A DNA stretch of 64,000 nt. It comes from Symsagittifera roscoffensis. Lineage: Eukaryota > Xenacoelomorpha > Acoela > Convolutidae. The notes beneath the pieces are model-generated. The model saw nothing but the letters and a program-made list of their open reading frames with translations, was not told where the DNA came from and did not search any database. Within the stretch, counting starts at the first letter, position 1, and every line of letters begins with the position of its first letter. The stretch covers positions 18,521,814 through 18,585,813 of the forward strand of contig NC_087063.1 in NCBI RefSeq assembly GCF_963678635.1, read 5' to 3'. Below are positions 24,910 through 37,521 of this stretch, one piece after another. The translations under genes and the position numbers were made by a program.

Positions 24910-25735
24910 TTATTTTCTTTCTATGTTTTCAAATGTTTGGCCTATTAAAACTCTGTTTATGTCTACTTTTGATTCACTGGAGTTTTTAGTACGATAGGCA
25001 TTGACTTAATTTCATTCCTACAATAAGTGCTTTTTGCATGAAGGCCTTTTTGTTCTAAGGACGTTTCAATTCTATTTCGATGTTCCTACTTTGAAAACTA
25101 CGCCTGCTGGAGAAACTGAAATTACGCGGAATGATTTTGGTGCAATAGTTATATTTTTATCAAGAAGTACATTTTGATAAAAGCTTAGACATGGATAACT
25201 TTTGCTTCTTATAATACTGATTGGAACTGTTATATCTGGGTATTTTTTAATTCTAAGTTTAACTTTGGAAATTTTATTGATTTAGTGTTGTGAGAAATGA
25301 AATCCATTCCTAATATATTCAGATCACATCCGTTCTCGGCTGAAACCCATTCTTTGAATTTTACCGGATTATCAGTGTTTGTACCGAAAATTGAGTCAAA
25401 ATTAGTATAACCTATAATTTGAAGTTTTTCTCCATTAACAGCAACTGTGTTTGATCTAGATTTATTCAGCTGTAGAGGCTGTGTTTTACAATATTGTTCA
25501 TAACTGTCAAAATTTATAAGCGAACATGTTGCTCCAGTGTCTAGTAGAAATTGGTTTTCCAGACCGTTATTTTTATTTTCCGACGGGATGTTGGTATAAG
25601 TTAATATATAATTGTATTTTTGGTTCAGACGGAGACTGATCTAGTTTAAATTATCAAGTTCACACTCATTATTGGTATAGTGTCCTGGAATGTCATCATC
25701 ACTAAAATTGTGGATCTGGTAAGGTGAATGATAAT
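24910..25735 (-). pseudogene. Retropepsin-type protease and pre-RT linker of the gypsy-type element
   Basis: The protease would mature Gag and Gag-Pol. The minus-strand frame contains FLLDTGATCSLINF near 25540, the active-site D-T-G triad, and NILGMDFI near 25310, the second retropepsin signature. One in-frame TAG lies near 25640, and the frame stops at 25230-25232. Beyond it, in shifted frames, SFRVISVSPAGVVFKVG and DINRVLIGQTFENIE resemble the linker that precedes gypsy reverse transcriptases; that reading stops at 24910. The protease frame overlaps the gag end in the +1 frame after an A8 run, which could be programmed shifting or a mutation. No RT follows. Confidence 0.75.
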
Positions 25736-25737
25736 CG

Positions 25738-26715
25738 TTATTTTCGTTGAAGGTTTTTTTTGCTGTTCGACCTGTCACGCGATTGAGAACTTTCATTGAA
25801 GTTTGACAAATGCCTGAATTCTTGTTGGGGATTTATGTCATTGAAATTGTTGTCTACTCTTGACCTACTCTTGCTATAGTTATGGTAACTTCTGTTTGAA
25901 TTCTCTCTTAATTGAAGCGAGTCATAATTTTGCTCCTGCTGATCGTTATATTTAAAGCAATGGCTTATCGTATGGCCTGACGTGCAACACCAGTTGCAAA
26001 ACGTTGGGTTGTTTTGTTTGTTTCTATGCTCATGTGGATTATAAGCTGCGTTTATTTTATGATCCTTCATTAGTCCTGTTAACTCGTTAAGTTGATCCTT
26101 TATTTCCTCTATTTCCAAATTATTATCTATGCTACTGGATGCTGTTCCAATAAACTCATTACTTATTGCAAAACTTAAGTCTTTTGTAGCAATATGATCT
26201 TTCAATTGTTGCCAGTTTGCGGGTGGATTCTCAATTAGAAATTGATGCTCTTTTTGTTTCAAGCCTAGCGGGCTCAAGCCGCGTACAAAGAATTCCATTT
26301 TCTTTGCTGTTCTTTGATCATCATTAAAATTTGGATTAGGCCATCCACGGTCTACTGCGGTGCTTAATCTATGTATGTAGCTTTTAATAAATTCATCAGG
26401 TTGTCTTTTTATGTTTTCTGCTTCTATTCGTCCTCTATACTTATCCTTATCATCATGAGTCTATCTATGAATTGATCTCTTATCTCGTTCCAAGGTAAAT
26501 GTGCTGCTAATCCCTGATACCATTGATCGGCTGGACCTCTTAATATTGAACCAAATAATGCTCTTTGTCTGTTACCATATGCGTCCTGATCGTCACCTGC
26601 ATCTGCTGGTCTAGTTCTTAGGGAATATATCAAGAAAATCTCTTGCATCTTCATTTGGATCTAAGCCGGTAAACTTTTTGAGAGCTAAACCTGGGTATGC
26701 TACTACTTTTACCAT
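25738..26715 (-). pseudogene. Gag of the gypsy-type element, fullest copy, frameshifted
   Basis: Gag forms the capsid and binds RNA. ATG at 26715 (MVKVVAYPGLALKKFTGLDP) starts a frame that must shift near 26620 and near 26455. Capsid-like words are WYQGLAAHLPWNEIRDQ and FFVRGLSPLGLKQKEHQFL. The C-terminal part (25738-26298, 186 codons) has a coiled-coil stretch (EIEEIKDQLNELTGLMKDH) and one perfect CX2CX4HX4C zinc knuckle (CNWCCTSGHTISHC), then a basic, Ser/Asn-rich tail. The amplified copies show a base missing here near 26457. Gag identification is firm; the gypsy assignment rests on the knuckle and the protease-linker order. Confidence 0.85.
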
Positions 26716-29695
26716 TTTTATTTAATGCACTTAAATTGTTGTTAACAATTTATAAAGGTTTGAATGTGTTGTGTACTGATCAATTGTAAGGACTGAAATA
26801 ATTATATTTGAGTTACTATGAATTTTGCTGGGTTCAATGAATACGAATTTTTTTTAGATATATCAAAAGTGCTATGGGGCTGCTTAAGCTTTTTTAAGGT
26901 AGAAGTTAGCTCTGGGTTTTTGCTGCGGGAGGGAATAGTTAATTCGTGAATAGTTTTGTGTTTGTGTTTGGACAAAATTGTGATTTGATCCTTTTGGATA
27001 ATGGCAATATACCAAATATTTTCTGTGGATTTTTTTTTCAACTTTAGTTTTAAATTAATTGCTGTTGTTGTTACTTGATAAAAGTTGGCCCTAGCATTCT
27101 ACAGCTTTTTTGAGTTATAAATTTTTATCTAGGTGATGAAAAAAAATATAAGGAATAATTAAAATTTTCTAATGAATTTGTTATGATTTAAATTTTGTTG
27201 AGGAAGAATTTGAATTTATAATAAAAAATGATTAAAATGCAAGTAGTTTTGTGCTTGGGTATATGATGATATCAAAAAGCAATCGCGAGTCAAGCAATTA
27301 ATTGTTCTTGCGGTATATAAATTATATTATTTGTTATTTTTATTTGCTGAAGAATTGTGTCAATGTCTGGAGTATATCGTCAAAAAAAGACGTATAATTT
27401 GTGTATATCGTCTTTAGGATGTTTTGCTAGTATACTAATATGATCTTTTCCAGTGTTAGTGATATACCATATGATGTTAGAGACTTTATTTCCTAATTTG
27501 AGCTTCAAATTTTTTGTACTGACGTCAATCTTAAAATGTGCTGAGATTAATTTTCACGGTGTTTCCTTTCTTTTTCTTAAGCTAAGTTGTACCATTTGAT
27601 TTGTATTTTTTATAGTAATGAAAACCTCTTAGGATTTGTTGATTATTAACAAAAGTTATTAATAATGAAATAAGAAAATAAAAAAAAGATTTGGAAAAAA
27701 GCATTTCTAAAAATTTTCAAGTTTTTTGAGTTTTTGTTCGCTGAAACTTTAGCTGAAACCTGAAACTTTGCTCAAGTGAAATTTTATTGATGCCTTTGTT
27801 ATGATTAACAGTTTAATTTTATGCCTTTTTAGGTTATTACTGGCTCAGAACTTTGATTCTTTTGTTAATTTTTTTAAAATTTTTTGAAACTTTAATCTTA
27901 AACTTGAAACTATGGTAGGTGAAGTTAAGTTTTTTAAACTTAAGTTGTCTAAAAGGTATAGTATACTTTGTTTATGCTTAAACTTGCAAAAAATTTTGAG
28001 AAAAAGGAATCTTTTGATATCTTAAACCTAGTTTTTGAAATCTCAAACCTAAAACCCTTAAACTTTCTCCAACTCAGTGCATGAAAATAAAAAGTTGGTT
28101 TTTGATAGCTGGTCTAGTGTAAATTAGAATTATGAACAAGTTTGTAACTACAAAATGACAAATTTGTTTGTGGAAACCCAAGTTTTTGAGGCTGAAACTA
28201 TGATTTCTAGAACTGAAACTATGGTTTGACCACTTGGTTTTAGAAAGTTACGATTGAAAATTTAGGTTGGTATCTCTTATATTTTTCTATTCCAGCAATA
28301 AAATTGCCAAAAAGATGAGAATTTGATAAAAAAACAACGATTTTTAGTTTTCTGAAACAATAAGTTTGTGGGCTCAAACTAACACCTTCCAGAAGTTTTT
28401 GAGTTTAAAAATTTGTTAGTGCAATAAAGATTCCTATTATCTTTCAATATTTTACAAAAGTTTTACTTGGGAAGCAAGATTTTTGGGTCTGAAACCAAAA
28501 ACACCAATTCTGAAACGTACATTTCAGCCTTAGGAACCAAATTTTAAAACTGGTTTGGTGTATTTTAACACCGTTAGTTTTCTCTAGAAAGTCAAAATTC
28601 GGCGTTCGGAGCTCAATTTTGAGACCAAAAACTCAATTTTTGTGTTCTGAAACCTAAAACTAACAAAAACTTACCATTTAAGACCAGGCTGATGACTCAT
28701 GGTATCCAATTTTGGGTTCCAATAGTTGAACTTTTGCTGTTTTACCCGAAACCGTTTACAGAAACTTAAAAATGTGACCGGAAACTACACTTATTTTAAT
28801 TGAAACGTTTGACCCTAAGCTGAAACCTAGACTGAAACCAAAACGTTTGGCTGGTAAAAATCAATTTTCTAGTGCTTAGGCTATCATATGGAACCTAGTT
28901 TATCAATATAAGGTGGATGCGTCAGTGTTCTAGCTTTATTTTTTTGCTGTGAAATCTAATGTTTTTGTGCTGAAACTAAAATTTGGTGTTTGGTGTTACG
29001 GGGTTAACGTTTAAGATTGGTTCTAGTGCGTATTTTGAATGTTTATTAGACGTATATTCAAACTAGGTCATAAAAAGGCAATGATTTAGTTAAAAACACC
29101 CAAATCCGTTCCTTCTTTCTTCGCTTTTTTTATTTCCTCTCTTAGTTTCAGTATTTGGTAGCTTAAATGATGGATGCTTAGGTTTAAGTTACATTAAGGT
29201 GGGTAAAAATAAAATGAGTTTACAGGAAATTGAGGATAAGCCTCGATAAATGATGAAGGATTAGAATAAATAGCAACAAGCGTGAATGGTTGGATTTATT
29301 GTGATGAAGAATTCAATTTATCATACAATTTAGGGTACTCCTAGATTGCACATATGACCACTTAACGCCTCGAAAAAAGGAATAAAGAGATTTAATAATC
29401 ACTTTGATCACTTTAGTTGATCACTTGAGTTGAATACAGGATTTCGTTGATTTTAGTAATGATAAACTGAAGTTTCGGCATGTATTTAGTGGGTTACTGG
29501 ACAAAAACGGTATATCTTACTAGCAGACTTAGGCAGAAAACGATTCTTTCAGAAATTTTATATATTATTATAATAATGGATAATAGTTAAGTTCATGAGC
29601 TAATGTCAGTTAGAAAGCCGTATAATAGACCTCGAGGTGGTGGAATATCGCGGGCGACTTAGCGCAGAGGGATACTTATCGCATGAACCCTACTA
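26716..29695 (-). other. Long leader of the LTR element, first copy, with dense GAAAC words
   Basis: About 3 kb upstream of the gag ATG has no substantial coding frame. 27330-29695 is homologous to the later copies starting at 29696, 33611 and 37522 but lacks the following 1.5 kb (PBS, partial LTR, truncated gag). It is punctuated by CTGAAAC and CCTGAAACT words (for example near 27757, 28183, 28200, 28830 and 28970). It ends at CATGAACCCTACTA, where it joins the next unit. Confidence 0.7.
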
Positions 29696-32237
29696 TTTGT
29701 TATTTTTATTTGCTGAGGAATTGTGTCAATGTCTGGAGTATATCGTCAAAAAAGACGTATAATTTGTGTATATCGTCGTTAGGGTATTTTGCTATCATAC
29801 TAATATGATCTTTTCCAGTGTTAGTGATATACCATATGATGTTAGAGACTTTATTTCCTAATTTGAGCTTCAAATTTTTTGTACTGACGTCAATTTTAAA
29901 ATGTGCTGAGATTAATTTTCACGGCGTTTCCTTTCTTTTCTTAAGCTAAGTTGTACTATTTGATTTGTATTTATTATAGTAATGAAAACCTCCTAGGATT
30001 TTTTGATTATTAACAAAGGTTATTAATAATGAAATGAGAAAATAAAAAAAAAAATTGGAAAAAAGCATTTCTAAAAATTTTCAAGTTTTTTGAGTTTTTG
30101 TTCGCTAAAACTTTAGGTGAAACCTGAAACTTTGTTCAAGTGAAATTTTCTTGATGCCTTTGTTATGATTAACAGTTTAATTTTATGCCTTTTTAGGTTA
30201 TTACTGGCTCAGAACTTTGATTCTTTTGTTAATTTTTTTTTGATTTTTTTGAAACTTCAATCTTAAACCTGAAACTATGGTAGGTGAAGTTAAGTTTTTT
30301 AAAATTTAAGTTGTCTAAAACCTATAGTATACTTTGTTTATGCTTAAACTTGCAAAAAAATTTCAGAAAAAGGAATTTTTGAATTCTTAAACCTAATTTT
30401 TGAAATCTCAAACCTAAAACACTTAAACTTTCTCCAACTCAGTGCATGAAAATTAAAAAAGTTGGTTTTTGATAGCTGGTCTAGTGTAAATTAGAATTAT
30501 GAACAAGTTTGTAACTTCAAAATCACAAATTTGTTTGCGGAAACCCAAGTTTTTGAGGCTGAAACTATAATTTCTAGAACTGAAACTATGGTTTGACCAC
30601 TTGGTTTTAGAAAGTTACGATTGAAAATTTAGGTTGGTATCTCTTATATTTTTCTCTTCCAGCAATAAAATTGCCAAAAAGATGAGAATTTGATAAAAAA
30701 ACAACGATTTTTAGTTTTCTGAAACAATAAGTTTGTGGGCTCAAACTAACACCTTCCAGAAGTTTTTGAGTTTAAAAATTTGTTAGTGCAATAAAGATTC
30801 CTATTATCTTTCAATATTTTTCAAAAATTTCACTTGGGAAGCAAGATAGATTTTTGGGTCTAAAACCAAAAGCACCAATTATGAAACGTACGTTTCAGCC
30901 TTAGGAACTAAATTTTATAACTGGTTTGGTGTATTTTAACACCGTTAGTTTTCTCTAGAAAGTCAAAATTCGGCGTTCGGAGCTCAATTTTGAGACCAAA
31001 AACTCAATTTTTGTGTTCGGAAACCTGAAACTAACAAAAACTTACCATTTAAGACCAGGTTTATGAGTCATGGTATCCAATTTTGGGTTTCACTAGTTGA
31101 ACTTTTGCTGTTTTACCCGAAACCGTTTACAGAAACTTAAAAATGTGACCGGAAACTACACTTATTTTAATTGAAACGTTTGACCCTAAGCTGAAACCTA
31201 GACTGAAACTAAAAATTGTGGCTGATAAAAATCAATTTTCTAGTGCTTAGGCTATCATATGAAACCTAGTTTATCAATATAAGGTGGATGCGTCAGTGTT
31301 CTAGCTTTATTTTTTTTGCTGTGAAACCTAATGTTTTTGTGCTGAAACTAAAATTTGGTGTTTGGTGTTACGGGGTTAACGTTCAAGATTGGTTCTAGTG
31401 CGTATTTTGAATGTTTATTAGAAGTATATTCAAACTAAGTCATAAAAAGGCAATGATTTAGTTAAAAACACCCAAATCCGTTCCTTCTTTCTTCGCTTTT
31501 TTATTTCCTCTCTTAGTTTCAGTATTTGGTAGCTTAAATGATGGATGCTTAGGTTTAAGTTACGTTAAGGTGGGTAAAAACAAAATGAGTTTAAAGGAAA
31601 TTGAGGATAAGCCTCGATAAATAATGAAGGATTAGAATAAATAGCAACAAGCGTGAATGGTTGGATTTATTGTGATGAAGAATTCAATTTATCATTCAAT
31701 TTAGGGTACTCCTAGATCGCACATATGACCACTTAACCCCCTCGAAAAAAGGAATAAAGAGATTTAATAAGTTTTTGATCACTTTAGTTGAATACAGGAT
31801 TTCGTTAATTTTAGTAATGATAAACTGAAGTTTCGGCATGTATTTAGTGGGTTACTGGACAAAAACGGTATATCTTACTAGCAGACTTAGGCAGAAAACG
31901 ATTCTTTCAGAAATTTTATTTATTATTATAATAATGGATAATAGTTAAGTTCATGAGCTAATGTCAGTTAGAAAGCCGTATAATAGACCTCGAGGTGGTG
32001 GAATATCGAGGGCGACTTAGCGCAGAGGGATACTTATCGCATGAACCCTACTAGGAATGTCTGTCAAGTAGAAGACAATGAAATTGTGTTTCTATCGAAA
32101 GACACTCAATGTCTTGTGGCTTTTTGAGGTTAAGAACTAATCTGACAAATACTCACAGATCCTTATAATAATGTTTTTTGAATTTTAAAAACTGTTTCGA
32201 GTTTGTTGGAAAAGATATTTCTTAAGGAGTAGTTCTC

Positions 32238-32253
32238 TGCTGCGGTCGCACCA
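32238..32253 (-). other. Primer-binding-site-like sequence, unit B
   Basis: The minus strand reads TGGTGCGACCGCAGCA beside LTR-derived sequence. It starts with TGG, complementary to a tRNA CCA end. The tRNA cannot be named from the sequence. Confidence 0.65.
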
Positions 32254-32640
32254 GTTTTACTAAGCGTTCATTGCTGGTTGATTGCTTAGTAATTTTATCC
32301 TAAGTTATAAGTCTCACCTAAAATCGTCAGGTTGTCTTGACAAAAGCTAGAGTAGAAACAATAGTTAGAAAAGGTATGAATTAACTGGCTTGTTAAATAC
32401 AAAGCACAGGGTTATTAGATTATATAAACGAATCGAACAGCTTAAAGAAATATACCTATGAGGGGAGGTTGAGTTAATCTTAGTTTGTACATCAATATTT
32501 TATCTTCTTACTAAGGTTGATGATTGTTTAGTATTCTTGGGTCACCCTTGATTGTGTCCAGTTCAGCACTTCTGTCTGGTTGTCTGTATTCTCCTTGCAG
32601 TAGTCCTTTTAGTCCTTATGGTCCGGGTTTCCTCAGTATT

Positions 32641-33218
32641 TTACTTATTGCAAAACTTAAGTCTTTTGTAGCAATATGATCTTTCAATTAATGCCAATTT
32701 GCGGGTGGATTCTCAATTAGAAATTGATGCTCTTTTTGTTTCAAGCCTGGCGGGCTCAAGCCGCGTACAAAGAATTCCATTTTCTTTGCTGTTCTTTGAT
32801 CATCATTAAAAGTTGGATTAGGCCATCCACGGTCTACTGCGGTTGTTATTTATGTATGTAGCTTTCAATAATTTCATCAGGTTGTCTTTTTATGTTTTCT
32901 GCTTCTATTCGTCTTCTATACTTATCCTTATCATCAGTGAATCTATCAATGATTTGATCTCTTATCTCGTTCCAAGGTAAATGTGCTGCTAATCCTTGAT
33001 ACCATTGAGCGGCTGGATCTCTTAATATTGAACCAAATAATGCTCTTTGTCTGTTATCATATGCGTCCTGATCGTCATCTGCGTCTGCTGGTCTAGTTCC
33101 TAGGGAAAATGCTATCTTTTTTCTCCACTATATCAAGAAAATCTCTTGCATCTTCATTTGGATCTAAGCCGGTAAACTTTTTGAGAGCTAAATCTGGGTA
33201 TGCTATTACTTTTACCAT
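32641..33218 (-). pseudogene. Truncated gag, unit B
   Basis: ATG at 33218 (MVKVIAYPDLALKKF). It carries 12 capsid residues absent from the fullest copy near DFLDIVEKK, then a frameshift. Homology breaks at 32641, mid-gag, at a fusion with LTR sequence (CCTCAGT then ATTTTACTTATTGC). It encodes no zinc knuckle. Confidence 0.8.
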
Positions 33219-36148
33219 TTTTATTTAATGCACTTAAATTGTTGTTAACAATTTATAAATGTTTGAATGTGTTGTGTACTGACCAATTGTAAGGACTGAA
33301 ATAATTATAATTAAGTTACTATGAATTTTGCTGGGTTCAATGAATACGAATTTTTATTAGATATATCAAAAGTGTTATGGGGCTGTTTAAGCTTTTTATA
33401 AATATTTATCTAGGTGATGAGAAAAAATATAAGGAATACTAAAAATTTTCTTATGAGTTTGTTATGATTTAAATTTTGTTGAGGAAAAATTTGAATTTCT
33501 AATAAAAAATGATTAAAATGGAAGTAGGTTTGTGCTTGGGTTTATAATGATATCAAAAAGCAATCGCGAATCAAGCAATTAATTGTTCTTGCGGTATATA
33601 AAATATATTATTTGTTATTTTTATTTGCTGAAGATTTGTGTCAATGTCTGGAGTATATCGTCAAAAAAAGACGTATAATTTGTGTATATCGTCGTTAGGG
33701 TGTTTTGTCAGTATACTAATATGATCTTTTCCAGTGTTAGTGATATACCATATGATGTTAGAGACTTTATTTCCTAATTTGAGCTTCAAATTTTTTGTAC
33801 TGACGTCAATTTTAAAACGTGTTGAGATTAATTTTTACAGTGTTTCTTTTTTTTTCTTAAGCTAAGTTGTACTATTTGATTTGTATTTTTTATAGTAAAG
33901 AAAACCTCCTAGGATTTGTTGATTATTAACAAAGGTTATTAGTAACGAAATAAGAAAAACAAACTTTGGAAAAAAGCATTTCTAAAAATTTTCAAGTTTT
34001 TTGAGTTTTTGTTCGCTAAAACTTTAGGTGAAACCTGAAACTTTGTTCATGTGAAATTTTATTGATGCCTTTGTTATGATTAACAGATTAATTTTATGCC
34101 TTTTTAGGTTATTACTGGCTCAGAACTTTGATTCTTTTGTTAATTTTTTTTTGATTTTTTTGAAACTTTAATCTTAAACCTGAAACTATGGTAGGTGAAG
34201 TTAAGTTTTTTTAAATTTAAGTTGTCTAAAAGCTATAGTACACTTTGTTTATGCTTAAACTTGCAAAAAATTTGAGAAAAAGGAATCTTTTGATATCTTA
34301 AACCTAGTTTTTGAAATCTCAAACTTAAAACCCTTAAACTTTCTCCAACTCAGTGCATGAAAATTAAAAAAGTTGGTTTTTGATAGCTGGTCTAGTGTAA
34401 ATTAGAATTATGAACAAGTTTGTAACTTCAAAATCACAAATTTGTTTGCGGAAACCCAAGTTTTTGAGGCTGAAACTATGATTTCTAGAACTGAAACTAT
34501 GGTTTGACCACTTGGTTTTAGAAAGTTACGATTGAAAATTTAGGTTGGTATCTCTTATATTTTTCTATTCCAGCAATAAAATTGCCAAAAAGATGAGAAT
34601 TTGATAAAAAAAACAACGATTTTTAGTTTTCTGAAACAATAAGTTTGTGGGCTCAAACTAACACCTTCCAGAAGTTTTTGAGTTTAAAAATTTGTTAGTG
34701 CAATAAAGATTCCTATTATCTTTCAATATTTTTCAAAAATTTCACTTGGGAAGCAAGATTTTTGGGTCTAAAACCAAAAGCACCAATTATGAAACGTACG
34801 TTTCAGCCTTAGGAACTAAATTTTATAACTGGTTTGGTGTATTTTAACACCGTTAGTTTTCTCTAGAAAGTCAAAATTCGGCGTTCGGAGCGAGCTCAAT
34901 TTTGAGACCAAAAACTCAATTTTTGTGTTCGGAAACCTGAAACTAACAAAAACTTACCATTTAAGACCAGGTTTATGAGTCATGGTATCCAATTTTGGGT
35001 TTCACTAGTTGAACTTTTGCTGTTTTACCCGAAACCGTTTACAGAAACTTAAAAATGTGACCGGAAACTACACTTATTTTAATTGAAACGTTTGACCCTA
35101 AGCTGAAACCTAGACTGAAACTAAAAATTGTGGCTGATAAAATCAATTTTCTAGTGCTTAGGCTATCATATGAAACCTAGTTTATCAATATAAGGTGGAT
35201 GCGTCAGTGTTCTAGCTTTATTTTTTTTGCTGTGAAACCTAATGTTTTTGTGCTGAAACTAAAATTTGGTGTTTGGTGTTACGGGGTTAACGTTCAAGAT
35301 TGGTTCTAGTGCGTATTTTGAATGTTTATTAGAAGTATATTCAAACTAAGTCATAAAAAGGCAATGATTTAGTTAAAAACACCCAAATCCGTTCCTTCTT
35401 TCTTCGCTTTTTTATTTCCTCTCTTAGTTTCAGTATTTGGTAGCTTAAATGATGGATGCTTAGGTTTAAGTTACGTTAAGGTGGGTAAAAACAAAATGAG
35501 TTTAAAGGAAATTGAGGATAAGCCTCGATAAATAATGAAGGATTAGAATAAATAGCAACAAGCGTGAATGGTTGGATTTATTGTGATGAAGAATTCAATT
35601 TATCATTCAATTTAGGGTACTCCTAGATCGCACATATGACCACTTAACCCCCTCGAAAAAAGGAATAAAGAGATTTAATAAGTTTTTGATCACTTTAGTT
35701 GAATACAGGATTTCGTTAATTTTAGTAATGATAAACTGAAGTTTCGGCATGTATTTAGTGGGTTACTGGACAAAAACGGTATATCTTACTAGCAGACTTA
35801 GGCAGAAAACGATTCTTTCAGAAATTTTATTTATTATTATAATAATGGATAATAGTTAAGTTCATGAGCTAATGTCAGTTAGAAAGCCGTATAATAGACC
35901 TCGAGGTGGTGGAATATCGAGGGCGACTTAGCGCAGAGGGATACTTATCGCATGAACCCTACTAGGAATGTCTGTCAAGTAGAAGACAATGAAATTGTGT
36001 TTCTATCGAAAGACACTCAATGTCTTGTGGCTTTTTGAGGTTAAGAACTAATCTGACAAATACTCACAGATCCTTATAATAATGTTTTTTGAATTTTAAA
36101 AACTGTTTCGAGTTTGTTGGAAAAGATATTTCTTAAGGAGTAGTTCTC

Positions 36149-36164
36149 TGCTGCGGTCGCACCA
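36149..36164 (-). other. Primer-binding-site-like sequence, unit C
   Basis: Same minus-strand TGGTGCGACCGCAGCA as in unit B, 3911 bp away, next to the partial LTR at 36165-36551. Confidence 0.65.
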
Positions 36165-36551
36165 GTTTTACTAAGCGTTCATTGCTGGTTGATTGCTTAG
36201 TAATTTTATCCTAAGTTATAAGTCTCACCTAAAATCGTCAGGTTGTCTTGACAAAAGCTAGAGTAGAAACAATAGTTAGAAAAGGTATGAATTAACTGGC
36301 TTGTTAAATACAAAGCACAGGGTTATTAGATTATATAAACGAATCGAACAGCTTAAAGAAATATACATATGAGGGGAGGTTGAGTTAATCTTAGTTTGTA
36401 CATCAATATTTTATCTTCTTACTAAGGTTGATGATTGTTTAGTATTCTTGGGTCACCCTTGATTGTGTCCAGTTCAGCACTTCTGTCTGGTTGTCTGTAT
36501 TCTCCTTGCAGTAGTCCTTTTAGTCCTTATGGTCCGGGTTTCCTCAGTATT

Positions 36552-37129
36552 TTACTTATTGCAAAACTTAAGTCTTTTGTAGCAATATGATCTTTCAATT
36601 AATGCCAATTTGCGGGTGGATTCTCAATTAGAAATTGATGCTCTTTTTGTTTCAAGCCTGGCGGGCTCAAGCCGCGTACAAAGAATTCCATTTTCTTTGC
36701 TGTTCTTTGATCATCATTAAAAGTTGGATTAGGCCATCCACGGTCTACTGCGGTTGTTATTTATGTATGTAGCTTTCAATAATTTCATCAGGTTGTCTTT
36801 TTATGTTTTCTGCTTCTATTCGTCTTCTATACTTATCCTTATCATCAGTGAATCTATCAATGATTTGATCTCTTATCTCGTTCCAAGGTAAATGTGCTGC
36901 TAATCCTTGATACCATTGAGCGGCTGGATCTCTTAATATTGAACCAAATAATGCTCTTTGTCTGTTATCATATGCGTCCTGATCGTCATCTGCGTCTGCT
37001 GGTCTAGTTCCTAGGGAAAATGCTATCTTTTTTCTCCACTATATCAAGAAAATCTCTTGCATCTTCATTTGGATCTAAGCCGGTAAACTTTTTGAGAGCT
37101 AAATCTGGGTATGCTATTACTTTTACCAT
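36552..37129 (-). pseudogene. Truncated gag, unit C
   Basis: 578 bp, the same length as the unit B fragment, with ATG at 37129 and the same truncation point. It carries the same N-terminal capsid words and frameshift. Confidence 0.8.
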
Positions 37130-37521
37130 TTTTATTTAATGCACTTAAATTGTTGTTAACAATTTATAAATGTTTGAATGTGTTGTGTACTGACCAATTG
37201 TAAGGACTGAAATAATTATAATTAAGTTACTATGAATTTTGCTGGGTTCAATGAATACGAATTTTTATTAGATATATCAAAAGTGTTATGGGGCTGTTTA
37301 AGCTTTTTATAAATATTTATCTAGGTGATGAGAAAAAATATAAGGAATACTAAAAATTTTCTTCTGAGTTTGTTATGATTTAAATTTTGTTGAGGAAAAA
37401 TTTGAATTTCTAATAAAAAATGATTAAAATGGAAGTAGGTTTGTGCTTGGGTTTATAATGATATCAAAAAGCAATCGCGAATCAAGCAATTAATTGTTCT
37501 TGCGGTATATAAAATATATTA

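Larger units (their letters stand above)
29696..33610 (-). repeat. Tandem amplification unit B of the LTR element (3.9 kb)
   Basis: It begins TTTGTTATTTTTATTTGCTG and contains, left to right: GAAAC-rich leader, PBS (32238-32253), 387 bp of the U5 side of the LTR (32254-32640), and a 5' gag fragment (32641-33218) with its own leader start. It is nearly identical to unit C, offset by 3911-3915 bp. Confidence 0.9.
33611..37521 (-). repeat. Tandem amplification unit C of the LTR element (3.9 kb)
   Basis: Same content and order as unit B and almost identical base for base, including the same gag frameshift and the same LTR-gag fusion. This level of identity implies a very recent duplication, continuing homogenisation, or an assembly repeat. 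Confidence 0.9.

Noticed and set aside
29653-29695. tRNA-like A-box (TTAGCGCAGAGGG) repeated near 32010, 35925 and 39830
   Set aside because: It matches the A-box consensus, but the D stem does not close with normal loop length and no anticodon arm or B-box follows at the right distance. It recurs only because it lies in the amplified unit.
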